A model generated the notes under the pieces. The model was not told where the DNA came from. It saw only the letters and a program-made list of their open reading frames with translations, and did no database searches. Below, piece by piece: positions 12,201-25,100 of a stretch of DNA of 64,000 bases. A program made the translations under genes and the position numbers. Within the stretch, counting starts at the first letter, position 1. Each line of letters starts with the position of its first letter. Origin of the DNA: Trogon surrucura (taxonomy: Eukaryota; Chordata; Aves; Trogoniformes; Trogonidae); the NCBI GenBank assembly GCA_020746105.1, contig CM036627.1:1240001-1304000 (forward strand). The letters are read 5' to 3'.

Positions 12201-15200
12201 AATCAGAGGGGCTGACAGGATACAATACAAAGGAGAATTGACCAGTTGTCATGTGAATGAGCTTGCTACTTACTGTTGCACCAGTCCCTAAATGCAGTAA
12301 CATGCCAATACCTCAAGACAGAAGAAAAAAAAACACAAAAGGAGGAAACAAAATCCTTTATATTGATTTTTTTGGGCTTTCCTCTCACCAATATCCTTGC
12401 AAGAAAAACACAAAGGACAACCCACTCTCAGAAGATGATGAACTTTGTCAGCATCAGATCATGAAACATCCCTTTAGTGGTTAAAACGAAAGCAGGTCAG
12501 GCACGCCTTCCTGCTACTCAAAGGCACATCTGCTAAATATTTAGTGATACTATAGATTAAAGTTAAACTTTCATGTTTTGTTCTTTCAACTATAAGCTCA
12601 TCTAGGCAGTTTCTAGTAATAGTGACAGAGCTTGCTTTCAGGATTTCAAGAGATAAAGTACTGGTATGTTTAAGGTCAGTAGCCTCTTACACAGAAAAGA
12701 GCTTCTTAAATAGTCCTCTCCAAGAAAGGCTCTAGATGACTGATTTCCAAGAGTTACCAGGGTCTCTTCAAGAACAATAATTAAAAAAAAACTTAACACT
12801 AAAATAACTGTCAAATAAAAGCATCAATTTTGTTTTCATGGACCATCATACTGCCTAGAGACAGGAATCCTTCTCACCAGTCAAGCACTTAACAGCACTT
12901 TAAAAAAAAACCTTTGGACTAAACTGTCGTCGAAAGATTGCTTCCTGAAACAAAGTTCACTTATATTTTAAGAACCTGTTAGTATCTCAGAAAAGACTAG
13001 GAAAATTATCCCAAACAAGCAGATCTAATCAACTTGTCAATTTTGTTGAACTACAAGTTTAAAGCCTCCCCATCACTTTCTATTAACGTCAGTGTGGGCA
13101 CAGCTCACCCTAAGGCAAAGCCAAGAGTGTAGGTGCTTGCTCCACATCTGAATGAAAAAGAAATAAAAATAACTCCTGAATCAAATTATCTCTTAATACA
13201 GTCCTGAAATATCAAAATGAAAATAGAAAAAAACACAGTGTCCACGTACAGCATGTTAAGAAAAGGTGAATAAGAAGTTCTGGTTTTGAAACAGCAAGGA
13301 AATGTATTAATGCAAGAACAAATGTTCATTTTGACTGAAATTAACAAATTTGATCCTTCTGCATGTAGGAAATGGTATTTTGGCAACACTCACTCTTTTC
13401 AAATTACATCACCTGTGTTTAAAAACAGAATATTTACCCTAAAGATGGGTGAATTAACACGCTACAGCACTTCGGTGAGACTTTCATTGGTTCCACGTTT
13501 TGTAAAGCTTAGAAAGCGGGTGCCTGAACGCACGGAGAGAGCCCCTAGCACAGTAATGCCTGCAGACAGCAGGGTCCCTGCATCTTGGTAAGAAGCTGCA
13601 AAAGCATGATAATAACCAAATCTCGTTTTAGATCAATGATCTTTATCTATTAGAAGGGCTGATGACTAAGTGTATATTTTGAATTAAAAAAACATAGTAG
13701 CTTTACAGGAAGCTGTTGTATAAATGTGAAGGAACATGTGCTCTACAGCTTCTTTAGAAAGGATTTTCCATGTTTTACAATCCCGTGACACAAATAGTTT
13801 CGAAAGCTGTCTTCATATTTTTATTCATGCTTAAGCTTCACCGATATGCATTTGTTATTTGTGCTACCTGATCCAGTATGTCATTGCCAAGCAGAAGACA
13901 CTCCTTTTTAAAACTGCTCTCAGCAGAGTTCCAGTTTGGACGGAGCTGGGTTTTCCTTCCAGCACAAGATGACCCTGTTCACATCTTCTGTAGGTCCGTC
14001 AGTTCCACCGGCCCTATTCCACCCACTGTGTGACTCCCAATTACAAAAAATGTTACTGCTCCCATTCCTCGTGATCCCTCAGGATGAAGAAAAATTCCCT
14101 ACAGCTCAATGCACCACACTGGAGATTACGAATGCAACAAAGACTTCTTGGAGCAAAGTTCCAAATTGGCAATGCAAAAACCAAAGCTGAAATGAGGACA
14201 TGCCTCTCAGCCTGGTTTCCTACAGAAACAAAGCTTATTAAAGAGAGGGGCAGAGACACTGAATTTCTGTCATTTCTGCCTTCTCCCCCAACATTTGGAT
14301 CTGCTGAACAGTTTTAACGCTCCTCCATGGAGGGGAAAGAAGCCACAAAGATACGAAGTTCCCATATGCTTTGTGAAAAATTGGCAGCTGGATAAAGGGA
14401 AGAGTCAGATGGACACCTCCCCTGAGAGCTGGCAGTTACAGCTCTTCAGGTCTATAAGGGGCAATCACTAGCTGGCATTGCTCTAGACTAGCCACAGCAA
14501 ATACTGTGACAATCGTTCAATTTTTCATCTACTTTCAACTTGGACTTTAAAATATTTTCTATCTAAAAACAATGTAAGTTTAACACATCTATTACTAAAA
14601 ATAAAAAATTGACAGAATACAAACTAGTTGAGTTTCACTGTATAAGCAGTTCAAATTTTTGTGGTTTTTTTGGTTTTAAACTTACTAGAAAGATTGATTC
14701 TACTTTGGCAGCATGTTCTTTTTATAGGTCTTCCAAAGCCTACTCTTCTACATACAGCAGGATGTCAGGGTCTGTCCTGTGCACTGGGTGCTATATCCAA
14801 ACCAACAATTCTAGAAAGCTATCAAATAAAGATTTACAGTAACCTCTTCTACTTCATGGCTAAAGAACATTAAAAAAAAAAATCGACTACTGTAACAACT
14901 TCAACCTAGGGCTACATTTATTTGAAAAAAAATAGAATTTTGCTATCAAATTCAGAAGAAATGCAATCAAATTCAGACAGTACCATCTTCAAACTTGGAT
15001 GATACCATCTCTGTACAGAAATGTCTATCCTGACACCATTCTAAAGCACAAGAAAATATGGAAAAATTAAGTACAGCCAGCCAATTCATGCCCCAGCAGA
15101 AAAGACCTGTCAAGCTGAATCACTGTTAAAGGAGAAAGTCAGTGAAGCATGTGTTATTAGGTGTGCAGGATCTTAAAGTCCTGGATGAGAAACACTCTGT

Positions 15201-18200
15201 TACCAATGGATGATGCCAGCAGGGACAGAACCTAACCTGATACCTGTATTTTGGGTCACGTTCAGTCATGTGTAATGTTTGGTTTGGAACCAAACAAGCG
15301 GGGGGAGAGGAATTATGATTAACATTTGCAATTAAAAGAAAAACCACAACCAAAAACCTACACACCCCACAAAAAAAATATCCTATCCTACTTTTTGCTC
15401 TATTCCATACTCTGACTTCAAAGTAGACTTGGAAAGCATCGCCCATTGGCAAAAATTATAACAGCAGTTCACCTCTCATGCAAACCTTGCATAAAAGAGT
15501 TTCACAGCAGAGGCAGCTCCCACAACTGCTAGCTTTGAGTGATACCCTGAAGTTTCCCAAATGCACCACACTCCACATTAGCCGTGCAATTAACAGCAGG
15601 TATTTCCAGAAGGAATGTCATTTCCCTCAGCAGCTACCAATAAGAAACATTATACTTGCAGGACCAGCACAGACACACAAGAAAACCAGAAAATTTGCTT
15701 TTTTTAGCATAAAAACAAACCAACTTTTCTTTTTGTCCTACCCAACATATATGCTTTTTTAGTCCTTATCACTAACAGCAGCCTTCAGCCTAATGCAAAT
15801 ATTGCTATTCCCCAAGGATATTATTGGAAAGAATCATCTTCTTCATTTTCAGCTCACAGAGCAACCTTTTCTGCTTATAGTTCTTTGACTGAGACGCTAA
15901 GAGAACCAAATGAAATATCCAACAGCCAGGAAAATAACAAGACAGGCCCTCAGAGCAAAACTGTGTTGGCTTTGGAGAGCACACGCTCTTCACTTACATG
16001 GTTGTATATATGCTACCGTGAGAGCACTGCGGGTTTGAAGTGTTTAAACAGAAGTGGGAGAATGCCTTTAAATGGCAGTACTTCTGCAAGAGAACCTTCA
16101 CATCTTATAATTTACATTGCTTAACAGAAGTACTATAAAAATCACGTACTGATTGCTTTCGATTTTGTTTTATACTCTGCTGTTTCTAAATCAAACCTAA
16201 AAGGGGCTTATGCATCTGAAAGCTCACGCGTCCTCTCCAACAACATCAGCTGCTCTGACAGAAGGCATTACTCCTACCCATGGAGCTGACCTTAGCTGAA
16301 AGGAAAAAACCTGATTCTTGAGTAATATTTAACTATTCTGCTTTATCCTTTTGTCATCTTTTCAACTGATAGCTGTACACACAAGCAATAGGATGGCCAG
16401 GTGCTAAACTGCAGTCACAGCCTCCAAGGTAAGGTGGAATCAGCTACTTGATTTGTGTTGCAGTTGTCCTTATACTGATGTAGTGGTTCCTGTGTAAATG
16501 TTGCAGCTAGGTATACTCCCTACAGTGCTCTCATTCACACACCTCTGTTACACAAAGAATCACTGCAGACTACTACAGTGATTTCCAAAAATGCTATTTT
16601 AACTTTTAAACACACTGCTCATATATCTACCAACTCATTTCGTTCGCTGCAAGCCACGGATCTCTAGAAAAGCTGTACTCCTCCTCCTAAGCTTGTATCT
16701 TCATTGCTGCTTCCTGCCCCTTTCCTGCCTTACTACCAGTCTTCACACTGTCTTCCAGGAGTTCCTGTATCTCATATGATTTAGTCTCACCCACGTCTCA
16801 CCACTAGAAGTATCAGACGCAGAGAAAGAGAACAGTTCTGGGAAACAGGTTTGCAAACTCAAGAAAATAGCACTGCATTAGTCTACACTTCTAAATTACC
16901 TTCAGAGCCATAAAAGTAAAGACATTTTGTTCTGTGGGTTTTTGTGGTTTGTTTTGTTGGTTTTCTTCCCCTGCGGTAGTTTATGATACTGAAAAACTTG
17001 TCGGGTCAGCTCCAAAGCACTGGCCAGTACATGAACAGGATTTGAACACCTGGTACTGTGCAAAACTGCCATCTGTATATCAGAGCATTTTCAACCCCTT
17101 GAAGCCACAGCAACATCACAGGAAAAAAAATTATGCTGGTTATATGTCAAATTTTAATCTATTTGCCACAACTTAACCTTCAAACTCAGTAGATTGGAAA
17201 ATAAATCATAGATGTTGAGACTACTTATTACAATATTCAAAAGTAAATTCTGTTGTATTATGTATGAAAACAAAACAGTATAAGGATGTTCCAGGAAAGA
17301 AATCAGGAGCTAGGATTTCTTGTTCGCTAGGATTTTAACTCTGCTGGAGATAAAAGGGTATGATCTCAGCTGATTTAATGTGGTTCAAGTTAGTCCTGTC
17401 TCCTGACAGGAACGCAGTTTTCAGACTCAGACAACCAAAAAAGAAATGAGGAAGAGGTATCTCATAACAAGATGCTATTCCCAGACAGAGAATGGTTGGG
17501 AATATATTTGTACAAATAGGGAAAAAAAAAAAAGTGTTTCTGCTCTAAAAAGCTGGCTTTTAGGTAAATATTTCTTAAACCATTTTGTACTTAAACAACT
17601 TCTCAGCCACATTCGAAGTCAATTGTGTAAACATGACTGTATCTGCAAGACAAGAGAAGCGTAAGAAAGTTCTTGAGCGCTTGGCACGGTCAGCCCAGCA
17701 AACGCTTAGCTATAAGTACAGAAGTAACCCTTGGAAATTACTGAAGAACAACCTCAACTGTTTCCAGCACCAGACCACATGTGCAGTGGAGTACAATAAT
17801 GCAGCTTTAATACAGAAGAGAGTCTTTGATGATTAACTGTTTGAATCAGAAGTTTAATACCATTTAAATGCATCTTGTTATAACTATTTGCCGAGACGTT
17901 AACAGGGGGAAAAGAGCTGTCATTCTTTATATTGCATCTCTAGTGTCAATTCTGTCTGTTTCTAAGTGAAATTCTTACTAGTCCTCCATAGAATATGACA
18001 CACTACTCTTAGTAACGGTGCTCAGCTGCAAGTCCAGGGTTCTGCTGAGAACTGACAGACTACTCAACGGTCATTACACCAGCACAGCAGATACCTGGCA
18101 GTAACAGGACAACCAAGAATCCAAAGAAGACATACAAAGGCTACTACTCATAATAGTTGTTTCTGTAAATGCCAAAAGCTACTTAAGATTTCTTTTATTT

Positions 18201-19006
18201 CACCAATCTTCTCTTTGAAAGCAAAGGAAATGTGTAGGCAAGTGATAAAACGTGTTCCCACGTTTAATGATAATAATGGAAATAACTTACGGCCTGGTTT
18301 TAGATATCTAGATGCAGATGAGAAATTTTATTAACTGTAAAAATAAAACAATGTAAGTTGTAGCACATTCCTCCCACCCAGAACTCATTGTGCATGAGAT
18401 TAAGGGGATGTAAAATTAGAACCCTTAACTAGAAACACGGGAACACAGTGTTCTTCCATTTTTTTTAACCATGCTTTTGAGACATCCATTCACTATTTCT
18501 ACAATTTCGTATCAACATTTGAAAGGCATATTGTACTACATGTTTTTCCCTAACTGGAAAATACTTGAAACAGTCACAAAAGTAGTGTAAGTCTATGAAA
18601 AGAAAGAAGGGCTGAGAAGACAAGTCTATGTAAGAATAAATTTCCAAGAAAAGGCAGGCACAATAGATTTTAGAGACTGATTAGTGCTGCTAATACATTT
18701 TATGCATGGGAATCAATAAACATTTTTGTATAGTCTCAACAAAAACTCTAAGTATAGAAAACTTCACCTTGCCAGTACAACCTAGGAGAACTAACTCCAA
18801 ACATGCGTATGCGTTATCTTGATGAAAAACTCATACGCACTAATCATTAGGGGAAGTTTTTGAGGAGTCACACGATCAAAAAAGCTCAAAATACACCTGA
18901 TGCATCTCTAAGGACAGATAAAAATTAAAGTTTTAGGTACATCCTTTAAATTTGCTGGCACCGTAAAAAAATATTAGTTGTGTATTAATATAGATTAGTT
19001 ACTTAC
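9268..19006. other. Stretch with no identifiable gene
   Basis: No protein family and no further exon with a convincing pair of splice sites was found. Open frames are short and not conserved-looking. There is a triplicated 13-bp unit at 11253-11291. The stretch lies between the candidate exon at 9146-9267 and the CpG island near 19.5 kb, so it may be an intron of a minus-strand transcript. Confidence 0.5.
11253..11291. repeat. Tandem repeat, 13-bp unit, 3 copies
   Basis: Three adjacent copies of a 13-mer close to TTTTATGAACAAG start at 11253, 11266 and 11279, with one or two differences between copies. Confidence 0.85.
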
Positions 19007-19254
19007 AGAGCTAGAAAAAAACAGTCGGTTTTCTGACGGATTTAGCCTTCTTTCGATCAAAGATCATCGAAGCGTTAGTTTAACTCACGCATTGCACTTC
19101 TGGTTGACGAGACCTCCTGAAGTGCCTCAGCAAGCAGACTCTCTAAGAGAAACCCGCAGCGTTCAGAAAGATGCAACAGACCTGTTGATACTCAAATACA
19201 AGACCTAAGGTCTGGCTAAACAGACGAAACACGCTTGTATCGCTCCCTCAACAT

Positions 19255-19770
19255 TTACCGTTCGAGCAGCCCCCCGCGCTGCCGCCCGGCCGGAGGGGCA
19301 GCTCCCCGCAGCCCCGGCCCCCGCCCGCTCCCCCGGCTCCGCACCGCGGGGAAGTCGCTTTTTTGCTCCCCGCCCAAACCGCCCGTGCTGAGATTATCTA
19401 TGAACTCGTTCTCCAGCGGAAGCGTCGCTGTGAAGCCCCCTCGCCCCTCCAGCTGCCCCCTCGGAGGGTGCCGGGGCGGCGAGAGCCCCTCGGCCCGGCT
19501 CGCTGCCCTCCTACCTGCTCGCCGCCACCGGCGCTCCCGCGGCGCCGCCTCCCTCCGCACCTGCCCTTTTTTGGGCTGCAAACGTGCCTTTTCCGTCAAG
19601 GCTACATCACTTCCCGTAGGGCCCGAGGTGGGGGCGGGAGCGGCCCCTCCTGGCCGGCGGGGGGAGCCGGGGCAGCCCCGCACGGCCCGCCCGCGGAAGG
19701 ACGCTTTCGGCGAGACGGGCCGGCTCCTGCTCGCTCTTCTGAAAAGATCACGAGGCGCTTCATAAAAATT
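19255..19770 (-). promoter_or_regulatory. CpG island, candidate promoter and first exon of a minus-strand transcript
   Basis: The block is strongly GC- and CpG-rich compared with the AT-rich sequence on both sides, as expected of a vertebrate promoter island. On the minus strand there is a good splice donor, GAGCAG followed by GTAGGA, with the exon ending at 19515. A second donor (GTAAGT) follows position 19007. Both suggest alternative leader exons of a transcript running leftwards. By synteny this would be RAB27A, whose promoter in mammals lies beside PIGBOS1/PIGB. The gene identity is inferred, not seen. Confidence 0.5.
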
Positions 19771-19864
19771 CATGAGAGGCAAAACGCCTTTTGAAGAGAA
19801 AATACGTGGTGCCAGGTTCACCTCCACCACCGTGGATTCAGTGAGATTTTCTGCCGCCTGCCCG

Positions 19865-19882
19865 CCCTCCCTCCCTCCCTCC
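19865..19882. repeat. (CCCT)n short repeat
   Basis: About four CCCT units at the edge of the CpG-rich block. Confidence 0.8.
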
Positions 19883-20869
19883 GTTCTCTTTGCTCTCTCA
19901 CAGCTGCTCAACGAACGTGCTTCAAAATGCGGCAGCCCAAGAATTCAGCAAGGAGAGCTTAGGGCTCAGTCTGTATCAGTTCAGACACCCTCTTTATGGA
20001 GAGGTTTCGAAATCAACTGCCATCTTCATAGACACACTTGCAGCAATTATGCTTACAAATAAAGGGTCTGCTAGATGTCAGTTACGCCTTTTGAAAATCG
20101 CCTTCTCAATATCTAATGGTCTTGCAAACAAAGGAAGCTGCTGGAGTCACCACAGCAGCTCTGTCTGCACTCATCACAGACTTCTGGCATTTCCTTACGT
20201 CCAAACTAGATCCATCATGCACTAGACTGCACCTCCCAGTCCACCTCCTGCTGCTATCCCCTCAGCTTCTGCAAAGTCTCTCCACTTTACATAAAAGTGC
20301 ATCCAGGGAAAGGATTTCTTCCCTCACGCTGTCCAAAATCTGTCAAAAGTTCCTCCCAAGATCTGTAGGTTTTGGTTTCTTTCCGGATTTACAAAAGCCT
20401 TGAAACATCCACTATTAGTTTCCCTGAGTTTCCAGATTCTGTTCTTCTTGTCAGACTTGTGATCCACACCTGTTGCACGATTAGTGCTGTGCTACACAGC
20501 TACAGGTTCAACCCTTTCTCCAGGTACAACCTGATTTCCAGGCAATGCCACCTATCGCTCCACCAGGAAGGAAAGAAGTGCACACACGTATATACCTACG
20601 GGTATGGTTCTAAGCCAAGGACACCAACCTCGCGGGCAGTTCCCTTCTCAGCCACCAGTACAACTGTGCTCCCAACAGAAGTAAACTATTAAGAACTGAA
20701 ACCGTGACAAGTAGAGAGAAATAGCATTTATCGCTTGGAGAAATCACATCAGAGGCAACCCAAACACACCCACGAAGCGTAACCGTACAACAGCGACTTT
20801 CTTTTTCCAGGTTACTTAGACGCGAAGCCGCACACAATTTTACACGTTCAGAATTTTACACGTGTTTCG

Positions 20870-22130
20870 ACATTCGCGTCCCGGCAGGCTGGTACCACAC
20901 ACGCGGCTGCAGCTGCGTCTCCCGCCGGCGGACTGCTCCGACAGGCCCGGGCTGCAGCGGAGGCCGCTCGGGCCGTCACACGGCGCAGAAGGGACGTTCC
21001 CCACAGGCGACGAACGCTCCGGCTTCCCGACGGGCTCCTTCGCCGTTTCCTCTGGCGGGAGGCGCCAGGGTGCGCCGGGCTGCGAGGCGGCAGCGGGGCG
21101 CGGCGCGGGGGGCAGCGGCCCGGCCCGCACGACTCCCTCAGGGCCTCTTCTCCGGCGCGGCGTCCGCCGGCGGCTCCGCCGCGCCCGCGGGCGGCTGCTG
21201 GGGCCCGGCCGGCCGGAAGACGGGCCGGTAGATGTAGACGCCGCTGACCACGCCGAGCGCCATGGCCAGCGCCACCTGCGGCAGCGGCAGCCGCCCCCAC
21301 ATGCCGGCAGGCGGCACTACCGCGCCGACGGACACGCGTGAGGCTCCGCGGGCCCTCCGCGCTCCTCGGCGACACCGTGGCGCCCCAGGCGGGGACGAGG
21401 CAGAGGGGACGGCGGCAGAACGCTCGGCGCTGCCCGCCCCGAGAGCGTTTGCCCGCGAGTGCTTCGCCCCGAGCGGCGCCCTGCGGGACCCGGCACCCCT
21501 CACCTGAAGGCCGGGAGACCACCGAGCCGAGGCCTCCCGCTCGCTAGAGCGGCCGGAAGGAAGTGCCGTGCGCTCGCGCACGCGCCGCTGCCGCGGGCCC
21601 GCCCCGGCCGATGGAAGCGGCGGGCGGGCGGCGGGCGGGGCTGGTGCGGCTGCGCCGGCGGCGGTCGGTGCTCTACGGCGACCACGGCGGAGGCACCGGG
21701 CAGCCGGGCGCCGGTAAGCGGGGCGGGGGCCGGGCGCCGCTCGGGCGGAGGAGGCGGCGGGCGGAGCCCCCTCTCCGCTGACGGAGCCGTCCGTTGCGCA
21801 GGCGCTGCCGGCGGGCCCGCGGCGCTGCTGGCGCTGGCGGTGGGGCTGCGGACGCTGAACTGCCTCCTGGTGCGGACCAGCTTCGTCCCGGATGAGTACT
21901 GGCAGTCGCTGGAGGTGGCCCATCGCATGGTCTTCAGATATCCTTCGCGGTGCTCACGGCCCCGCCGCTGTCGCCACCGCTCGGGGCGGGCCGTGCCCCA
22001 CGGCCCGGAGTGGGACCAGCCCGACCCGCCTGCGGGGCCGCGGGAGCGGGAAGAGCCCTCGGGCAGAGATTCCCGGGGCAGCGAGCGCTGCGTCTGGGCC
22101 CAGGGGTAAATGTCTCGACCCAGGCGAGCC
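20870..22130. promoter_or_regulatory. CpG island with bidirectional PIGBOS1/PIGB promoter
   Basis: A long GC- and CpG-rich block covers all of PIGBOS1 and the first two exons of PIGB. The two start codons face away from each other: PIGBOS1 at 21302 on minus and PIGB at 21611 on plus, 308 bp apart. Between them at 21553-21565 is CCGGAAGGAAGTG, two overlapping ETS-type GGAA cores, which are common in housekeeping bidirectional promoters. A minus-strand donor (CTTCAG followed by GTGAGG, exon end 21504) could splice a PIGBOS1 leader, but the only nearby acceptor, about 21318, has a poor pyrimidine tract. No TATA box is seen. Confidence 0.8.
21138..21302 (-). CDS. PIGBOS1: PIGB opposite strand protein 1 (mitochondrial outer-membrane microprotein)
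   Basis: A 54-residue single-exon reading frame starts MWGRLPLPQVALAMALG. The length is exactly that of the mammalian microprotein, which also reads M-x-R-L at the start and has a GVYIxxPVF core in its middle. The first 20-25 residues form a hydrophobic membrane segment (about residues 7-25, ending GVVSGVYIY). The tail is rich in Pro, Ala and Glu and ends in EKRP. In mammals the protein sits in the mitochondrial outer membrane and binds the ER protein CLCC1 to tune the unfolded protein response; that role is inherited from the family, not visible here. The tail is much richer in Pro/Ala than the charged mammalian tail, fitting the GC-rich island it lies in. It is head to head with PIGB. Confidence 0.92.
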   Translation of the reverse strand: MWGRLPLPQVALAMALGVVSGVYIYRPVFRPAGPQQPPAGAAEPPADAAPEKRP

Positions 22131-25100
22131 TGAGCGTAACGACACAGCTCAAATGAAGCTTTTTGTTTCGGTTGTTCGTGATCTATCCTTAATATTGAAA
22201 TAATTATGGCCACCTCACCTGGGAATGGGCAAACGGCTTAAGGGGCTATTCGTACCCGCTGATCTTTGCGAGCATCTACAAAGTGTTAGAGCTGCTGGCA
22301 AAGGATGATGTTCAGCTGCTGGTGAGTATAATCAAAATGTGCATCCACTACTAAAATTCCATTTAAAAGCACTGTATTTAAATTCAGTGTCGTTTACCTG
22401 GACAATTATAAAAATACGAAGCCTTGTCTGTGGCAATTGGACAAGTATGAGCGGAGAGACCTCACTGAAGTGTTTCACATGGGTGCAGAACTCTTTCATA
22501 GATCTTCAGTCACAGTACTGATGCCTGACAGGATTATTCTTAGCCTCCAATCTCCTCGAGAGTTTCACACTGACACTGTCTGCCACTACATCATAATTGC
22601 TCGGTGGTTCAGTTTTCCAAAGCATTTAATAGTATATATTTGTACTAAACTCTGTAACAACAGCCTCTTTTGACTTGTATTGGAGATTAATGGCAAAGAA
22701 TTCTACTTTCCATTTCTGAACACTTTCATCTGGATTTCAGACATTCTTTGTTTTGGCAGAAATACTAGTCTTACCCAAGGACCTTACTATGTTTTTAAAA
22801 AAATCATAAAAAGCTATAAAGAATATTCACTAAATCACAGTTTTCATGCTTGGACAGTCATTCATTAATTCAGTACCAAGTTCTCTTTGAACTTGGAATT
22901 TCACAGGTTTGTTGTAAGTGCATTTCTCTCCGCTTACATAGATCTGGGTCCCTAGACTGGCACAGGCAGTGCTGGCAGCTTTTGCTGATGTGAAGCTTTA
23001 CTCACTAGTGCGACACCTCGAAAATGCAGAAACAGCAAAGTATGTGGTGAGTCTCAGCCTTTAAAGAAATTTTACGCATGTTAGTAAATGCTGGCTGTTC
23101 CGGTGTAAACAACAGCAAAATGGGAAGTCACACATTGAAGAATTATCACCGTCATTTAAAACTACAGAATTTGCCTTAACATTTCTCCCTGTGCGTCCTG
23201 TTTGTAATTATTCCCAGTACTTCTGCCAGTTGTGTTCCTGGTTTACATGGTATTCCTGCACCAGAACTCTAACGAACACCATGGAAACTCTTCTTACAAC
23301 TTTTGCTCTTTCCTACTACCCAATAAAAGGTTCCAAGACAGGGAGCAGGTGAGAAATCTTCTACTAACAGTACTGACAATTTTTGGCTTGGGATAACACC
23401 AGTCTACTAATACTACTTAAAATACTAATGTTTATCTTAAAATCGTAAGGCAGCCAAACCTGCCTCATTCATACAGCAAGAGCGTTAGATCATGGCAGGA
23501 ACAGCAATTGTGGTACTTCCTCTAAACGTTTTTTTGAAGCCGCAGTATAGCTGGTATGTAAAATTACTATTCTCTACTTCCGTTAAACAAAGTATCGCTT
23601 CCCGCGAAACTTTAAAGGACTGGAATTTGTGGTAACCTGGGAAAAGATAAAAAAGGCTTGTTTGGGTTCAGAGATAGGTGAATTTGTGGTCACGGCTTTC
23701 TTTACCAGCTCTGTATTTTAAAACAAGTTCTAGTTAGCAGCTCCACTGCTAATAAAGCAGTCATGTAGTTGGCAGCCCTCCAAGCAAAACAGTGTCTGAG
23801 CTGAGAGAGTCAAAGTTATCTGCAGCATGAAAAACTTTCAGTCAGAGACATGACAGCATTTACGTTGTTGAAACATCACTGTCTACAAAAGAACTGAGCG
23901 AACCTTTTGGTAAACTTGTGTTTTTCTTATGTTCCCTCATTCTAGTTGCAAATATTTAGCTTTAGTAGCATTTGCGATTGTTATACGTCCCACCGCTGTT
24001 ATCCCATGGATACCTTTGGTCTTCAGTCATTTTTTGCAAGAACAGAGGAAAGCAGACCTTATCGTACACACCTGCATTCCAGTTGGGTAAGTTCTTTCTG
24101 AGTTTAAACTTTGGCTGTGGACAGCTATAGCTTAAGATTGATTATACCACCACAAAGGTAGACAACCCAAAAAGGCTGATTTCCTGTCAAGACAAAAAAT
24201 AGAGTCCTTCTGTAAAAGTTTAAAGTAGGGGCATGCTCCCTTTAAGTCAATGTATGTGCTGCAAAAAAGCACTGGGAGAGGTTTCATGAAGGTGACGCAC
24301 GAGCAGCATTCCAGCTTAACCTGGGATTACGCCAGGGATACCGGCTGACAGCAACTGGGCACTGTAAAATAGCCACGAGTACTTGGAGAGAATCTTAGTA
24401 CGGCAGCAACTCAGGCAATATCAGTGCAACCACCTTTCCATTTTTGCAGATTGGTCACGGTAGGAACCTCTTTAATAATTGACCGTGTGTTTTTTGGTGA
24501 GGTAAGTTGTTTTAAACTTGACTTACAAGGAAAAGGTTGGGGTTTAGGTTGGGTTTTAGCATTTTAACATGGGCAGATATTTCAGACTTCCCTTACGTCT
24601 GTTATTTCTGTGACTGTGTCTGGCCTCTGATCTCTAAATACATCCTAAGCCATAAACCCCTCAACACTGACTTCTCAGATATTTTAAATGATGGGACTGT
24701 TACTTAAAGTCAGTATATGCTCAGCTCTAAATAAATCAATAGTTATCAACAAACTACAAAACTTACACACTGCTGTGTGTAATTACTAAGTATAGGAAGT
24801 CTGTGATGAGCCATAATAGAAGGAAATGTAAGGATGAATGAAAATGCTCTATCATTAAAGGCCAGTGAGATGACTGTGTAATTGAATTTACCTGTTGGTT
24901 TTGACTTTGGATTTGTATTTAACTCCCACTGCCCCCATATCTCCCAGTGGGTACTGGTTCAGCTCAACTTCTTGAAATTCAACGTGCTGCAGAATTTGGC
25001 AACGTTTTACGGATCTCACCCTTGGCACTGGTACTTCACTCAGGGACTACCGGTCATCTTGGGTACCCATCTGCCTTTCTTTATTCATGGCTGTGTACTG

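Noticed and set aside
19255..19911. 218-codon minus-strand frame and two overlapping plus-strand frames in the CpG island
   Set aside because: Several frames are open at once because stop codons are rare in GC-rich DNA. The peptides are Arg/Pro/Gly/Ala-biased and overlap one another.
21459..22213. Long frames on both strands across PIGB exons 1-2
   Set aside because: These are shadows of PIGB exons plus GC-rich intron. The plus frame is true PIGB only from 21802 to 21937.
22205..22213. An AC dinucleotide that would give PIGB intron 2 ordinary AT-AC ends
   Set aside because: Using AC at 22212-22213 breaks the reading frame and loses the conserved Tyr-Gly. It also lies further than usual from the branch site.
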